Shown here piece by piece: positions 23,842 through 31,286 of a stretch of DNA of 64,000 nt. The DNA comes from an uncultured Ruminococcus sp. (GTDB taxonomy: Bacteria; Bacillota; Clostridia; Oscillospirales; CAG-272), in NCBI GenBank assembly GCA_902795355.1, contig CADBKZ010000007.1, positions 38,561 to 102,560 of the forward strand. The letters are read 5' to 3'. Under the pieces are notes generated by a model. That model was given only the letters and a program-made list of their open reading frames with translations. It was not told where the DNA came from and searched no databases. Both the position numbers and the translations under genes were made by a program. Position 1 is the first letter of the stretch, and each line of letters opens with the position of its first letter.

Positions 23842-24819
23842 TTAAAACACCGGCTTCGGGTAGGCGGCCTTGTTCGCCAGCACCATGTTGAGAATCTCCT
23901 CGAAGCTCTTCCATTCCACGCGGTCGGATAACGTCCGGTTGATCCGCTCCGCAACGGTATCCAGCATTCGGATGCCGGTGCCGAGGCCATTGGACATGAG
24001 GCTTTGCCAATGGGTGATCAGAATGGGGTAGCCGCCCGTGTTGAGAACGTCGAGGATCTCGCCCCGCGTTCCGTCCTCGGAGATCAGGCGGTCGGCAACC
24101 GAGCGGACGTATTCTTCATCGGTGCGGGGGGTGTCAATGCTCTCCCAAAAGCGGTCGCGTAGCGTGGCGGGAATGGAAACGAGCGTTCGCCCGTTCCGGT
24201 CCAGAGCCACCCACGGCTTCGCGTTTGGCCGTTCCCGCAGGGTGCGCAGGAAGAACCAAGCGACCCGACTGCCCGTTACCTGTTCCACCGCCGCGGAGAT
24301 CGCCTCTTGGTATTCCTCTTCCACCTCGATGCCGAAATCCCACGGGGACGTTACCCCAACGGGCGAAAACCCCGCTTCGGTCAGCAGAGAAAGCGCCTTG
24401 GCGATATAGGGCGTGAGCGTTTCGCGGGTTTGCGTGCTTGCCCAATCCTTTTCGTTCAGCGGCAGATCGCGCCCTGTGGAAAGATCGACGGCAAGGTGAT
24501 GGGTCAGCATCTCGGGGCAAACGGAAAAGGCGGGCGTCAGGCGGGTCTGCACGCATGCGATCCATTCGTTCAGGTCGGCGCGGGAAACGCCCTGAAACCC
24601 GCGGATCAGGTCCCCTTTGTTCCCCGCCATGGGAACTACGCTGAATTTTCCGCGAAGCCCGTGTTTTTCCGCCACATCGCAGAAGCGGAAAAGCAATTCG
24701 TTGGGGTAGGTTGCAACCAACGGGCGGCCATCCTCGGTGGCGTCTTTGCCCGCGTGTTCATGGTAGACCGAAATGATGGGCGCGGGATCGTCGATGATCA
24801 GACTGACGGGTGTTTTCAT
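23842..24819 (-). CDS. Polysaccharide deacetylase-superfamily-like protein
   Basis: A 325-residue protein without signal peptide. The start MKTPVSLIIDDPAPIISVYHEH has the Asp-Asp of the NodB-type metal site, and further barrel strands follow (LRGKFSVVPMAGNKGD; GVTSPWDFGIEVEEEYQEAI; ILITHWQSL). Such (beta/alpha)-barrel hydrolases remove acetyl groups from sugars or act on related amides; the exact activity is not evident. Good AAAAGGAG ribosome-binding site. Monocistronic and the last backbone gene before the island. Confidence 0.55.
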   Translation of the reverse strand: MKTPVSLIIDDPAPIISVYHEHAGKDATEDGRPLVATYPNELLFRFCDVAEKHGLRGKFSVVPMAGNKGDLIRGFQGVSRADLNEWIACVQTRLTPAFSVCPEMLTHHLAVDLSTGRDLPLNEKDWASTQTRETLTPYIAKALSLLTEAGFSPVGVTSPWDFGIEVEEEYQEAISAAVEQVTGSRVAWFFLRTLRERPNAKPWVALDRNGRTLVSIPATLRDRFWESIDTPRTDEEYVRSVADRLISEDGTRGEILDVLNTGGYPILITHWQSLMSNGLGTGIRMLDTVAERINRTLSDRVEWKSFEEILNMVLANKAAYPKPVF

Positions 24820-24876
24820 GGGGATCTCCTTTTCTTAAATGGATTTTATGGTTCAAAAAAGCGGCTTTTGCCGGAG

Positions 24877-25053
24877 CTATGATTCCTGTATCATCGTTTT
24901 CTTTCCGTGCTGTTTGCGCCTTTGGCGCAAGTGATGTTACGGCTAACGCCGCAGTGATGTTGCTCGTTACACTCGCAGTGATGTGGTGTGTTCCGCATTC
25001 ACGCGCGAAGCGCACATCATGTTCCGCGCAAGCGGAACACTTCGTTCAAAAAA
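24877..25053 (-). repeat. Hairpin-rich repeat array, copy 1, with remnant of a four-helix gene start
   Basis: A chain of small hairpins (TTGCGCCTTTGGCGCAA, TTCCGCGCAAGCGGAA and others) separated by the recurrent heptamer GTGATGT. On the minus strand it ends in ATG-ATA-CAG-GAA-TCA-TAG, i.e. five codons matching the start of the four-helix-bundle gene (MQES) and then a stop. Boundaries match copy 2 at 25810-26023, including CGGAACACTTCGTT followed by a run of A. Confidence 0.7.
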
Positions 25054-25102
25054 GCGCCATAGTGATACAAAAACAAGCTAAAAACGCAAAAATGATACGC
25101 TG

Positions 25103-25444
25103 TTATTTTGAACTAAACTCTTTTATCAACTCAATTTTACCAATGATATGCCGATTAAACTCGCTCAATTCTTCTGCCGGAATCCACAATTCTTTATGAA
25201 TATGATTACCGACAGTATGTATTTCAAATTTTGAACAGTATGCGTCGTCAACTTCGAACTTTGTGACGTATCCTTTGCCGTCGCCGGTCTTTGTGTTCCA
25301 TTTTTCCGCAATTTCACAGGCGTATTCTTCATTTAATACAGGATAAAAGATCGGTTGCTCTGGCAGCCTCGGAGGAAAAACCATAAATCCGCTTTGACGA
25401 ATTAACTCTAACTCTGCTGTACCAATTGGTCTGAAAAGTATCAT
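25103..25444 (-). CDS. ADP-ribosylation/crystallin-J1-like small protein
   Basis: A 113-residue protein starting MILFRPIGTAELELI at the ATG at 25444 (AAGGTGATAAA in front); longer readings overlap the upstream gene. The sequence (FPPRLPEQPIFYPVLNEEYA, GYVTKFEVDD, LWIPAEELSEFN) corresponds to a widespread small family often labelled 'ADP-ribosylation/crystallin J1' without proven function. It follows the four-helix-bundle gene by 22 nt and is probably co-transcribed with it. Confidence 0.65.
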   Translation of the reverse strand: MILFRPIGTAELELIRQSGFMVFPPRLPEQPIFYPVLNEEYACEIAEKWNTKTGDGKGYVTKFEVDDAYCSKFEIHTVGNHIHKELWIPAEELSEFNRHIIGKIELIKEFSSK

Positions 25445-25466
25445 TTTATCACCTTGTTCATTAAAA

Positions 25467-25820
25467 CTATCCGTTTGATTGTTTGGACGTATTAACCGAA
25501 GAAATGAGCATAATGCGGATGCTCGCACAGGCAGAGTCAAGGGATTTATACGTTTGCTCGTCAATATAATCTGTTTTATATAGAAGTTCGAGCCAATAGC
25601 CCGTTTCGTTCGCTTCTTTTAACGCTATCTGCATTTTTGCAATGAAATCCGGCTTGCCGTGAGCGTATTGCGCTTCCCGAATATTCGCGCCGATGGATGT
25701 ACCGCTTCTGCCGATCTGGTTGGAGATGATTGTTTCGTGTTTTGCTTTGAGGTCTTTAACAAGGTTGATTATTGAAACGGCAAAATCGAGAGATTGAGCG
25801 CGAAGTTTTGATTCCTGCAT
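25467..25820 (-). CDS. Four-helix-bundle protein (23S rRNA intervening-sequence/Avd-like family)
   Basis: A 117-residue, almost wholly helical protein with the family hallmarks: LRAQSLDFAVSIINLVKDL, the conserved QIGRSGTSIGANIREA turn, and ALKEANETGYWLELL. Relatives occur as ORFs in 23S rRNA intervening sequences and, as Avd, in diversity-generating retroelements, where they form pentameric nucleic-acid-binding barrels. No reverse transcriptase is present here. The gene is directly downstream of a hairpin array (25810-26023), whose truncated twin lies at 24877-25053. Confidence 0.85.
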   Translation of the reverse strand: MQESKLRAQSLDFAVSIINLVKDLKAKHETIISNQIGRSGTSIGANIREAQYAHGKPDFIAKMQIALKEANETGYWLELLYKTDYIDEQTYKSLDSACASIRIMLISSVNTSKQSNG

Positions 25821-26023
25821 AATCGTTTCCTTTCAGTGAAGTTTGCCGCTTTGCGGCAAGTGAAGGCGTTCGCTACACTCACTTGTGAAGTATTGCGGCG
25901 TTGCCGCAAAGTGAAGTTAAGTGTTCCGTTATCGTGCCGAAGGCACACTTCACGCGCGAAGCGCACTTCACAAGGCGGAGCCTTGCTTCACGTTCCGCGC
26001 AAGCGGAACACTTCGTTGAAAAA
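25810..26023 (-). repeat. Hairpin-rich repeat array, copy 2, upstream of the four-helix-bundle gene
   Basis: Succession of short palindromes (TTTGCCGCTTTGCGGCAA, TTGCGGCGTTGCCGCAA, GTGCCGAAGGCAC, TTCCGCGCAAGCGGAA) separated by GTGAAGT/ACTTCAC motifs. It extends into the first codons of the four-helix gene and ends in the same sequence as copy 1. The order and sequence of individual hairpins differ between the two copies. Confidence 0.75.
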
Positions 26024-26055
26024 AATCTGATTTGGGGGACAAATCAGGTTTTTTT
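26020..26055. terminator. Terminator of the serine recombinase gene
   Basis: CTGATTTG and CAAATCAG around GGGGGA, with T7 on the plus side and T5-6 on the minus side. It directly abuts the recombinase stop codon. Confidence 0.8.
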
Positions 26056-27506
26056 CATGGTGAAACCTGAGATGTTAAAGGTAAACAATCAATCTCCTGA
26101 AAGGATACAGTTTTGGATCGATCTTTATAGTTAAACGTGATGACGAAGCGGTCGTCATAGAGATAAATGGAGTTGACAAATGCGTCGATCAGCTTTTGTT
26201 TTCCTTCTTTTGTTGAAATATCAATTCGTTTGTAATTCTGCAACGCGACGAGGATTTCTTCCTGTGAAACGATTGGATGGGCGTGTTGCTCCTCACCGAT
26301 TTTTGCTTCGAGTGCTTTCTTTTGTGCTTCCAGCTCGTCCAAGCGTTCTTTCGTTGTATCCGAATAAACACCGTTCTCGATTGCCGTAACGATATTTTTG
26401 AGCTTTTGCTTGGCATCATCCAGTTGGCTTTGCAAGGACTTTAATAAAAAGCTTTCTTCGGCTTGCATTCCGTAAATCCTTGCGGCGATCTCGTCCAAAA
26501 TCTTGTCGCTTTTCAGAATTTCCAAAATACAATCGATTACTTGACTTTCAAGCCACTCTTTCCGAACCGATTTTTTATCACATTCTTTTTTCTCGGCGCG
26601 GTTGCATCTGTAATAGCGGTATTGCACCTTATTTCGGTTTCTCCCGATTGCGCCGGTCATCAGCGCGCCGCATTTTCCGCAGAACAGTTTGGTTGTAAGG
26701 AGGTAATCGTCTTCCGAGCGGTGCATTGCCGGAGCGCGTTTGTTAATTTTCATTCTTGTCTGGGCTTTTTCAAAGAGTTTTTCATCAATGATCGCCGGAA
26801 CACCGCCCGGAATGACAATATTCCCGAACTTGTATTCCCCTATGTATTTTCGGTTCGTCAGGATGCGGAAGACGGTGTTATAGGAGAACGGATAGTTCCG
26901 ATTTTTGATTCCGCGGGCATTCAAAATGTTTTTGATTTCCTGCGTACGTTTCCCGTCAACGTAAAGTTCAAAAATTTCACGGACGATGGGAGCGGTCTTT
27001 TCGTCAATCCGAAAACGGTCGTCCTCATCTACGTAATATCCAAACGGCGCGGGAACGCCGTTCGTTTTGCCTTTCTTTGCATTCTCCGTCATTCCGCGTT
27101 TGACCTTTTCGGCTAAATCGGCAGAATAGTATTCTGCCATACCTTCCAGTAGGGATTCAAGCAGGATCCCTTCCGAGCCTTCGGCAATCGTTTCCTTTGC
27201 GGAAACGACTTTCACGCCGTTCTTTTTGAGAAGGTGCTTGTAGCGAGCCGAATCGTAACGGTTGCGGGAGAAGCGGTCGAGTTTCCAGACGATGATCGTA
27301 TCAAAAAAGTTCTTTGCGCTGTCTTTGATCATTCGCTGGAATTCGGGACGATGATCGGTCTTTGCCGAATACGCGCGGTCAATGTAGTTGCCGACGACTT
27401 CAATATGGTTGAACTTGGCGTAGTCATTGCACTCGCGCAGTTGACCTTCAATCGACTCTTCACGCTGATTGTCCGACGAATAGCGTGCGTAAATGACGGC
27501 TCTCAT
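26055..27506 (-). CDS. Large serine recombinase (site-specific, resolvase family)
   Basis: A 483-residue recombinase. Residues 1-145 are the resolvase catalytic domain (VIYARYSSDNQ with nucleophile Ser10, YSAKTDHRPEFQRMI, WKLDRFSRNRYD), about 150-260 the recombinase domain (GVPAPFGYYVDEDDRF, TNRKYIGEY), then a zinc-ribbon (CGKCGALM with YRCNRAEKKEC) and a coiled coil near 355-410. It would integrate and excise a mobile element through a covalent Ser-DNA intermediate. It overlaps the XRE gene upstream by 4 nt. It is the probable mobility enzyme of the R-M/MobV island; attachment cores are too short to see by eye. Confidence 0.93.
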   Translation of the reverse strand: MRAVIYARYSSDNQREESIEGQLRECNDYAKFNHIEVVGNYIDRAYSAKTDHRPEFQRMIKDSAKNFFDTIIVWKLDRFSRNRYDSARYKHLLKKNGVKVVSAKETIAEGSEGILLESLLEGMAEYYSADLAEKVKRGMTENAKKGKTNGVPAPFGYYVDEDDRFRIDEKTAPIVREIFELYVDGKRTQEIKNILNARGIKNRNYPFSYNTVFRILTNRKYIGEYKFGNIVIPGGVPAIIDEKLFEKAQTRMKINKRAPAMHRSEDDYLLTTKLFCGKCGALMTGAIGRNRNKVQYRYYRCNRAEKKECDKKSVRKEWLESQVIDCILEILKSDKILDEIAARIYGMQAEESFLLKSLQSQLDDAKQKLKNIVTAIENGVYSDTTKERLDELEAQKKALEAKIGEEQHAHPIVSQEEILVALQNYKRIDISTKEGKQKLIDAFVNSIYLYDDRFVITFNYKDRSKTVSFQEIDCLPLTSQVSP

Positions 27507-27892
27507 TTGTTTTCTCCCTCAAAAAGTTTGATGACCGCTTCTTTGAGCCTTGCATTTGCAGGGGAGTTCGGTTCAAAGCACATTTCAACGAATTCGCGCA
27601 TTTTATCATCGTTGATTGCTTTTGGTTGATAGTGATACAGTTTTCCCTGTGGAGCATCGGTTCTGCCGACAAGAAAATCCATGGAAACATCAAAGAAATC
27701 GGCATATTTGATCAGGAGTTCCAGCGGAGGCAAGTGTTCGCCGGTTTCGTATCTTGCAATCAAAGACTGAGCAACACCAAACATTGCTGCTAGTTTTGCC
27801 TGCGAAAGTTTTATCCCTGCACGCAATTCTCTTAATCTTTTTGAAACAGCTTCATTTAATATAACAGTTGACCTCCGATTTCTTTTCTCCAT
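27503..27892 (-). CDS. XRE-family helix-turn-helix regulator
   Basis: About 129 residues. The Cro/C1-type DNA-binding domain spans about 15-70 (RLRELRAGIKLSQAKLAAMF, GVAQSLIARYETGEHLPP), followed by a short acidic C-terminal part. It overlaps the recombinase gene by 4 nt and likely controls it. The ATG at 27892 lies inside the -10 box of a perfect promoter, so the true start may be further inside, possibly a non-ATG codon after the internal GGAGG at about 27870. Confidence 0.82.
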   Translation of the reverse strand: MEKRNRRSTVILNEAVSKRLRELRAGIKLSQAKLAAMFGVAQSLIARYETGEHLPPLELLIKYADFFDVSMDFLVGRTDAPQGKLYHYQPKAINDDKMREFVEMCFEPNSPANARLKEAVIKLFEGENK

Positions 27893-27919
27893 TATACCAC
27901 GATGCAAGGTAGTTGTCAA
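27891..27919 (-). promoter_or_regulatory. Promoter of the XRE-recombinase operon
   Basis: TTGACA (27914-27919), 17 bp, TATAAT (27891-27896) on the minus strand. The -10 box overlaps the first ATG of the XRE frame. Confidence 0.8.
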
Positions 27920-28039
27920 TACATAAAATAAATTAAATTGATACGATATATTGATACGACTATTTATTGGGATATGCAGATCGTTCATCCAACAACTTAA
28001 AAAATTTATATATTGTTACAAAAATTTTCAGCTTTACTG

Positions 28040-28068
28040 TTGACTTTTGCATTCTGAAAAGGTATAAT
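28040..28068 (+). promoter_or_regulatory. Promoter of the DUF4143 ATPase/R-M operon
   Basis: TTGACT (28040-28045), 17 bp, TATAAT (28063-28068), 30 nt before the ATG at 28099. The next gene start follows each stop closely up to res, so this promoter could serve the whole R-M operon. Confidence 0.75.
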
Positions 28069-28098
28069 ATATACAAATAAAACTATTAGGAGCGCAAA

Positions 28099-29355
28099 AT
28101 GGAAATCAAACGCGATTTTTATTTGAACAAGTTGATCAAACATCAAAAGAACGGCATGGTCAAGATCGTAACCGGCGTTCGTCGGTGCGGCAAATCCTAC
28201 TTGTTGTTTAAACTCTTTCGAGACTATTTGATCGTGAGCGGTGTTCCAACCGACCATATTATCGCAATTGCTCTGGACGATTACGGAAACAAAGCGTTAC
28301 AGAATCCGGACGAACTGTATCAGCATATAAAGAATGCCATTGCAGACGATGGGGACTACTATATCCTTCTTGATGAGATCCAGTTGGTTGCCGATTTTGA
28401 GAGCGTGATCAACGGTTTTATGCACATTCCAAATGCTGATATTTACGTGACCGGAAGCAACTCGCGCTTCCTTTCCAGCGATATCATCACCGAGTTCCGC
28501 GGGCGCGGAGATGAGATTCGTGTCTATCCGCTAAACTTCTCGGAGTTCTATTCGACTTATGGTGGCGAGTTTGACAAGGCGTGGGTCATGTATTGCAACT
28601 TTGGCGGTATGCCGCTTTGCCTGTCCATGCAGACGCAGGAGGATAAGGCAAAGTACCTGACCAACCTATTTGAAACGACTTACCTTGCTGATATTATCAA
28701 CCGAAATAGTTTACGAGGCAATACGGAGATTGGTGAACTGACCGATGTTTTAGCGTCTTCGATCGGCTCGTTGACCAATCCCTTGAAGCTTTCAAACACC
28801 TTTGGAAGCACCAAGAATGTCAAACTGTCAGTAAACACGATCATCAATTACCTGAATTATTTACAGGACGCATTCTTAATCGAAAAAGCGGTTCGCTACG
28901 ACATCAAAGGCAAAAAGTATATCAATACCCCTGCAAAATACTACTTTGTGGATATGGGGCTCCGCAACGCGCGCCTCTCCTTCCGTCAGCAGGAATACAC
29001 GCACATTATGGAGAACGTCATTTACAACGAACTGCGCCTGCGCGGTTATTCGGTCGATGTTGGCGTAGTGGAAACGGTTCGCCGCGAAAACGGGGGAGAC
29101 TTGGCAAGAAACAGATTGGAGGTCGATTTTGTCGTCAACAGCGGCAACAAGCGGTATTATATCCAGTCGGCTTATAACATTGTTTCCGAGGAAAAGATGC
29201 GGCAGGAGCAAGCCTCCTTGCTTTCCATCAATGACGCGTTCCGAAAGATCATCATCGTCAACCAGCCCATCATGAGCGGATACAACGAGCAAGGCATTTT
29301 AATGCTGTCGTTGCAGGATTTCCTAATGGAACCAGAAAAGACGTTGGATTCGTAA
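28099..29355 (+). CDS. AAA-family ATPase with C-terminal DUF4143
   Basis: A 418-residue protein. Walker A GVRRCGKSYLL lies near 26-36, Walker B YYILLDEIQLV near 88-98 and the sensor-like VTGSNSRFLSS near 120; the C-terminal part carries the nuclease-like DUF4143 fold (NVIYNELRLRGYSVDVG, RLEVDFVVNSGNKRYYIQ with the D-x-K-like pattern). This is a common archaeal/bacterial ATPase family of unclear role, often in mobile or defence regions. AGGAGC precedes the ATG. Confidence 0.85.
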   Translation: MEIKRDFYLNKLIKHQKNGMVKIVTGVRRCGKSYLLFKLFRDYLIVSGVPTDHIIAIALDDYGNKALQNPDELYQHIKNAIADDGDYYILLDEIQLVADFESVINGFMHIPNADIYVTGSNSRFLSSDIITEFRGRGDEIRVYPLNFSEFYSTYGGEFDKAWVMYCNFGGMPLCLSMQTQEDKAKYLTNLFETTYLADIINRNSLRGNTEIGELTDVLASSIGSLTNPLKLSNTFGSTKNVKLSVNTIINYLNYLQDAFLIEKAVRYDIKGKKYINTPAKYYFVDMGLRNARLSFRQQEYTHIMENVIYNELRLRGYSVDVGVVETVRRENGGDLARNRLEVDFVVNSGNKRYYIQSAYNIVSEEKMRQEQASLLSINDAFRKIIIVNQPIMSGYNEQGILMLSLQDFLMEPEKTLDS

Positions 29356-29370
29356 AAAAGGAGAATGACA

Positions 29371-29697
29371 ATGGATAACGAAAAAACCACCGAAACAATA
29401 AAAGCTGCCAAAGATATCATAGACGCAAGCGGAGATATTCAGAAAATAGATGAGATTTTAGCTGACAGCCAAAAGTTTCGCCAAAAGTCCAATCAGGTAT
29501 ATCACGAAATTGTCAGCAAAACGGACTATGCTCCATATATCGCTCTTGCAAGAACGGCGAACAATCTGAAACCCGGAAATGTTCCTTTTGAAAAGATAAC
29601 CGAATACGCAATGAGAAGAAAAATTATGGGAGTACTTCGCAAAGCGGTGATAGCATATACAGCTGACACTGCAAAAAAGGCAATGGAGGACAAATAA
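29371..29697 (+). CDS. Hypothetical helical protein preceding mod
   Basis: A 108-residue, charged, mostly helical protein of unknown family. The start is the ATG at 29371, 7 nt after GGAG; another ATG at 29365 overlaps the ribosome-binding site. It lies between the ATPase and the methyltransferase with gaps of 15 and 2 nt, so it is part of the R-M transcript and may assist it. Confidence 0.65.
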   Translation: MDNEKTTETIKAAKDIIDASGDIQKIDEILADSQKFRQKSNQVYHEIVSKTDYAPYIALARTANNLKPGNVPFEKITEYAMRRKIMGVLRKAVIAYTADTAKKAMEDK

Positions 29698-29699
29698 TC

Positions 29700-31286
29700 A
29701 TGCCAAACAAATTGGAATTGACTTGGTACGGGAAAGACAAGCCGATTGTGGTTGAGCCGAGACTTTTGATTGAAAATGCGGCTCTGTCGAACTGCGCCAA
29801 TGATCCGAATACCGAAAATATGCTGATCCATGGTGACAACCTCCTGGCTTTGAAGGCTTTGGAAAGTAAGTATGCCGGTCAGGTCAAGTGTATCTATATT
29901 GATCCGCCTTATAATACAGGAGCGGCATTTGAGCAATATGATGATAATTTGGAACATAGTCAATGGCTGAACCTTATGCGCCCTCGACTTGAAATATTGT
30001 TACATCTTCTTTCAACCGACGGTTCTATTTGGATAAGCATTGACGATGATGAGGGACATTATCTTAAAGTGCTTTGCGATGAAGTTTTTGGCAGGCAGAA
30101 CTTTGTAAGCACAGTCATATGGGAAAAGAAGTTTTCTCCGCAAAATGATGCGAAATGGCTTTCAGATAGTCACGATTTTATCCTTGTTTATGCCAAGAAT
30201 AAGGATATTTGGAGACCCAACTTGCTTCCAAGAACCTCCGAAATGGATAAACGTTATAAAAATCCCGACAATGACCCAAGAGGACTTTGGACTTCTGGTG
30301 ATTGTTCGGTAAAGACATATAGCGCAAGCTGTGATTATCCTATTACAACGCCGTCAGGGAGAGTTGTAAATCCTCCCGCTGGATATTGCTGGCGGTTCTC
30401 TAAAGAAACTTTTGCCGAAATGGTTAAGGATAATAGAATATGGTTTGGAGAAAAAGGCGATAACGTTCCCAGAGTTAAGCGCTTCTTATCAGATGTAAAA
30501 CAGGGCATGACCTCTATGACCATATGGAAATATACAGAGGTTGGTCATAATCAAGATGCAAAGAAAGAAGTAAAGGCATTCAATTCTAAGTCGGTTTTTG
30601 CCACTCCTAAACCCGAAAGACTTATTGAACGGGTTTTGACATTGGGTAGTAATGACGGTGATTTAGTTCTTGACAGTTTCCTCGGCTCCGGCACAACCGC
30701 CGCTGTCGCCCACAAGATGGGCAGACGGTACATCGGCATTGAAATGGGTGATCATGCATATACGCATTGCAAGGTGCGGTTGGATAAGGTCATTTCCGGC
30801 GAAGATCAGGGCGGCATCACAAAATCTGCCAACTGGAAAAGTGGTGGTGGATACCGCTTTTATGAGCTTGCGCCGACGCTGATCAACAAGGATTCCTTTG
30901 ATGAATATGTGATCAATCCCGATTACGACGCCGATATGCTTGCCGCGGCAATGGCTTTGCACGAGGGCTTTACCTATCAGCCGGACGGCAACCTTTTCTG
31001 GAAGCAGTCGGTTGGGAACGAAAACAGTTATCTTTTTGTAACGACCAGGCACTTGAACAGCACTTTCCTTGATTCCATCCGCGATACGATGGAAGAAGGC
31101 GAGTATCTGATCATTGCCTGCCGTTCCTACGATGCCGGCTTGGAAAAGGCATATAGCAACATCACCATCAAAAAGATCCCGCAAATGCTACTTGACCGTT
31201 GCGAATTCGGCAAAACAGATTATAACCTGAATATCCTGCATCCGCCTGTATATGAAGACGAGGAGGAAGAATGCGATGAGGAGTGA
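29700..31286 (+). CDS. mod: Type III restriction-modification system methyltransferase (Mod)
   Basis: A 528-residue N6-adenine methyltransferase of the beta class. The catalytic motif DPPYNTG stands near 69-75 and precedes the SAM-binding motif FLGSGTT near 327, the order typical of Mod subunits. Residues about 150-310 would contain the target-recognition domain; the DNA there (about 30.15-30.65 kb) is visibly more AT-rich than the ends of the gene, as expected if this domain was exchanged by recombination. Mod determines recognition, methylates one strand and is required for Res. It overlaps res by 11 nt. Confidence 0.9.
   Translation: MPNKLELTWYGKDKPIVVEPRLLIENAALSNCANDPNTENMLIHGDNLLALKALESKYAGQVKCIYIDPPYNTGAAFEQYDDNLEHSQWLNLMRPRLEILLHLLSTDGSIWISIDDDEGHYLKVLCDEVFGRQNFVSTVIWEKKFSPQNDAKWLSDSHDFILVYAKNKDIWRPNLLPRTSEMDKRYKNPDNDPRGLWTSGDCSVKTYSASCDYPITTPSGRVVNPPAGYCWRFSKETFAEMVKDNRIWFGEKGDNVPRVKRFLSDVKQGMTSMTIWKYTEVGHNQDAKKEVKAFNSKSVFATPKPERLIERVLTLGSNDGDLVLDSFLGSGTTAAVAHKMGRRYIGIEMGDHAYTHCKVRLDKVISGEDQGGITKSANWKSGGGYRFYELAPTLINKDSFDEYVINPDYDADMLAAAMALHEGFTYQPDGNLFWKQSVGNENSYLFVTTRHLNSTFLDSIRDTMEEGEYLIIACRSYDAGLEKAYSNITIKKIPQMLLDRCEFGKTDYNLNILHPPVYEDEEEECDEE

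Noticed and set aside
25467..25820. Diversity-generating retroelement (Avd homologue)
   Set aside because: The four-helix-bundle protein is Avd-like in fold, but there is no reverse transcriptase and no template/variable repeat pair in the window.
24900..26020. CRISPR array
   Set aside because: The hairpin arrays have variable palindromic units and no constant repeat-spacer lengths; no cas genes are present.
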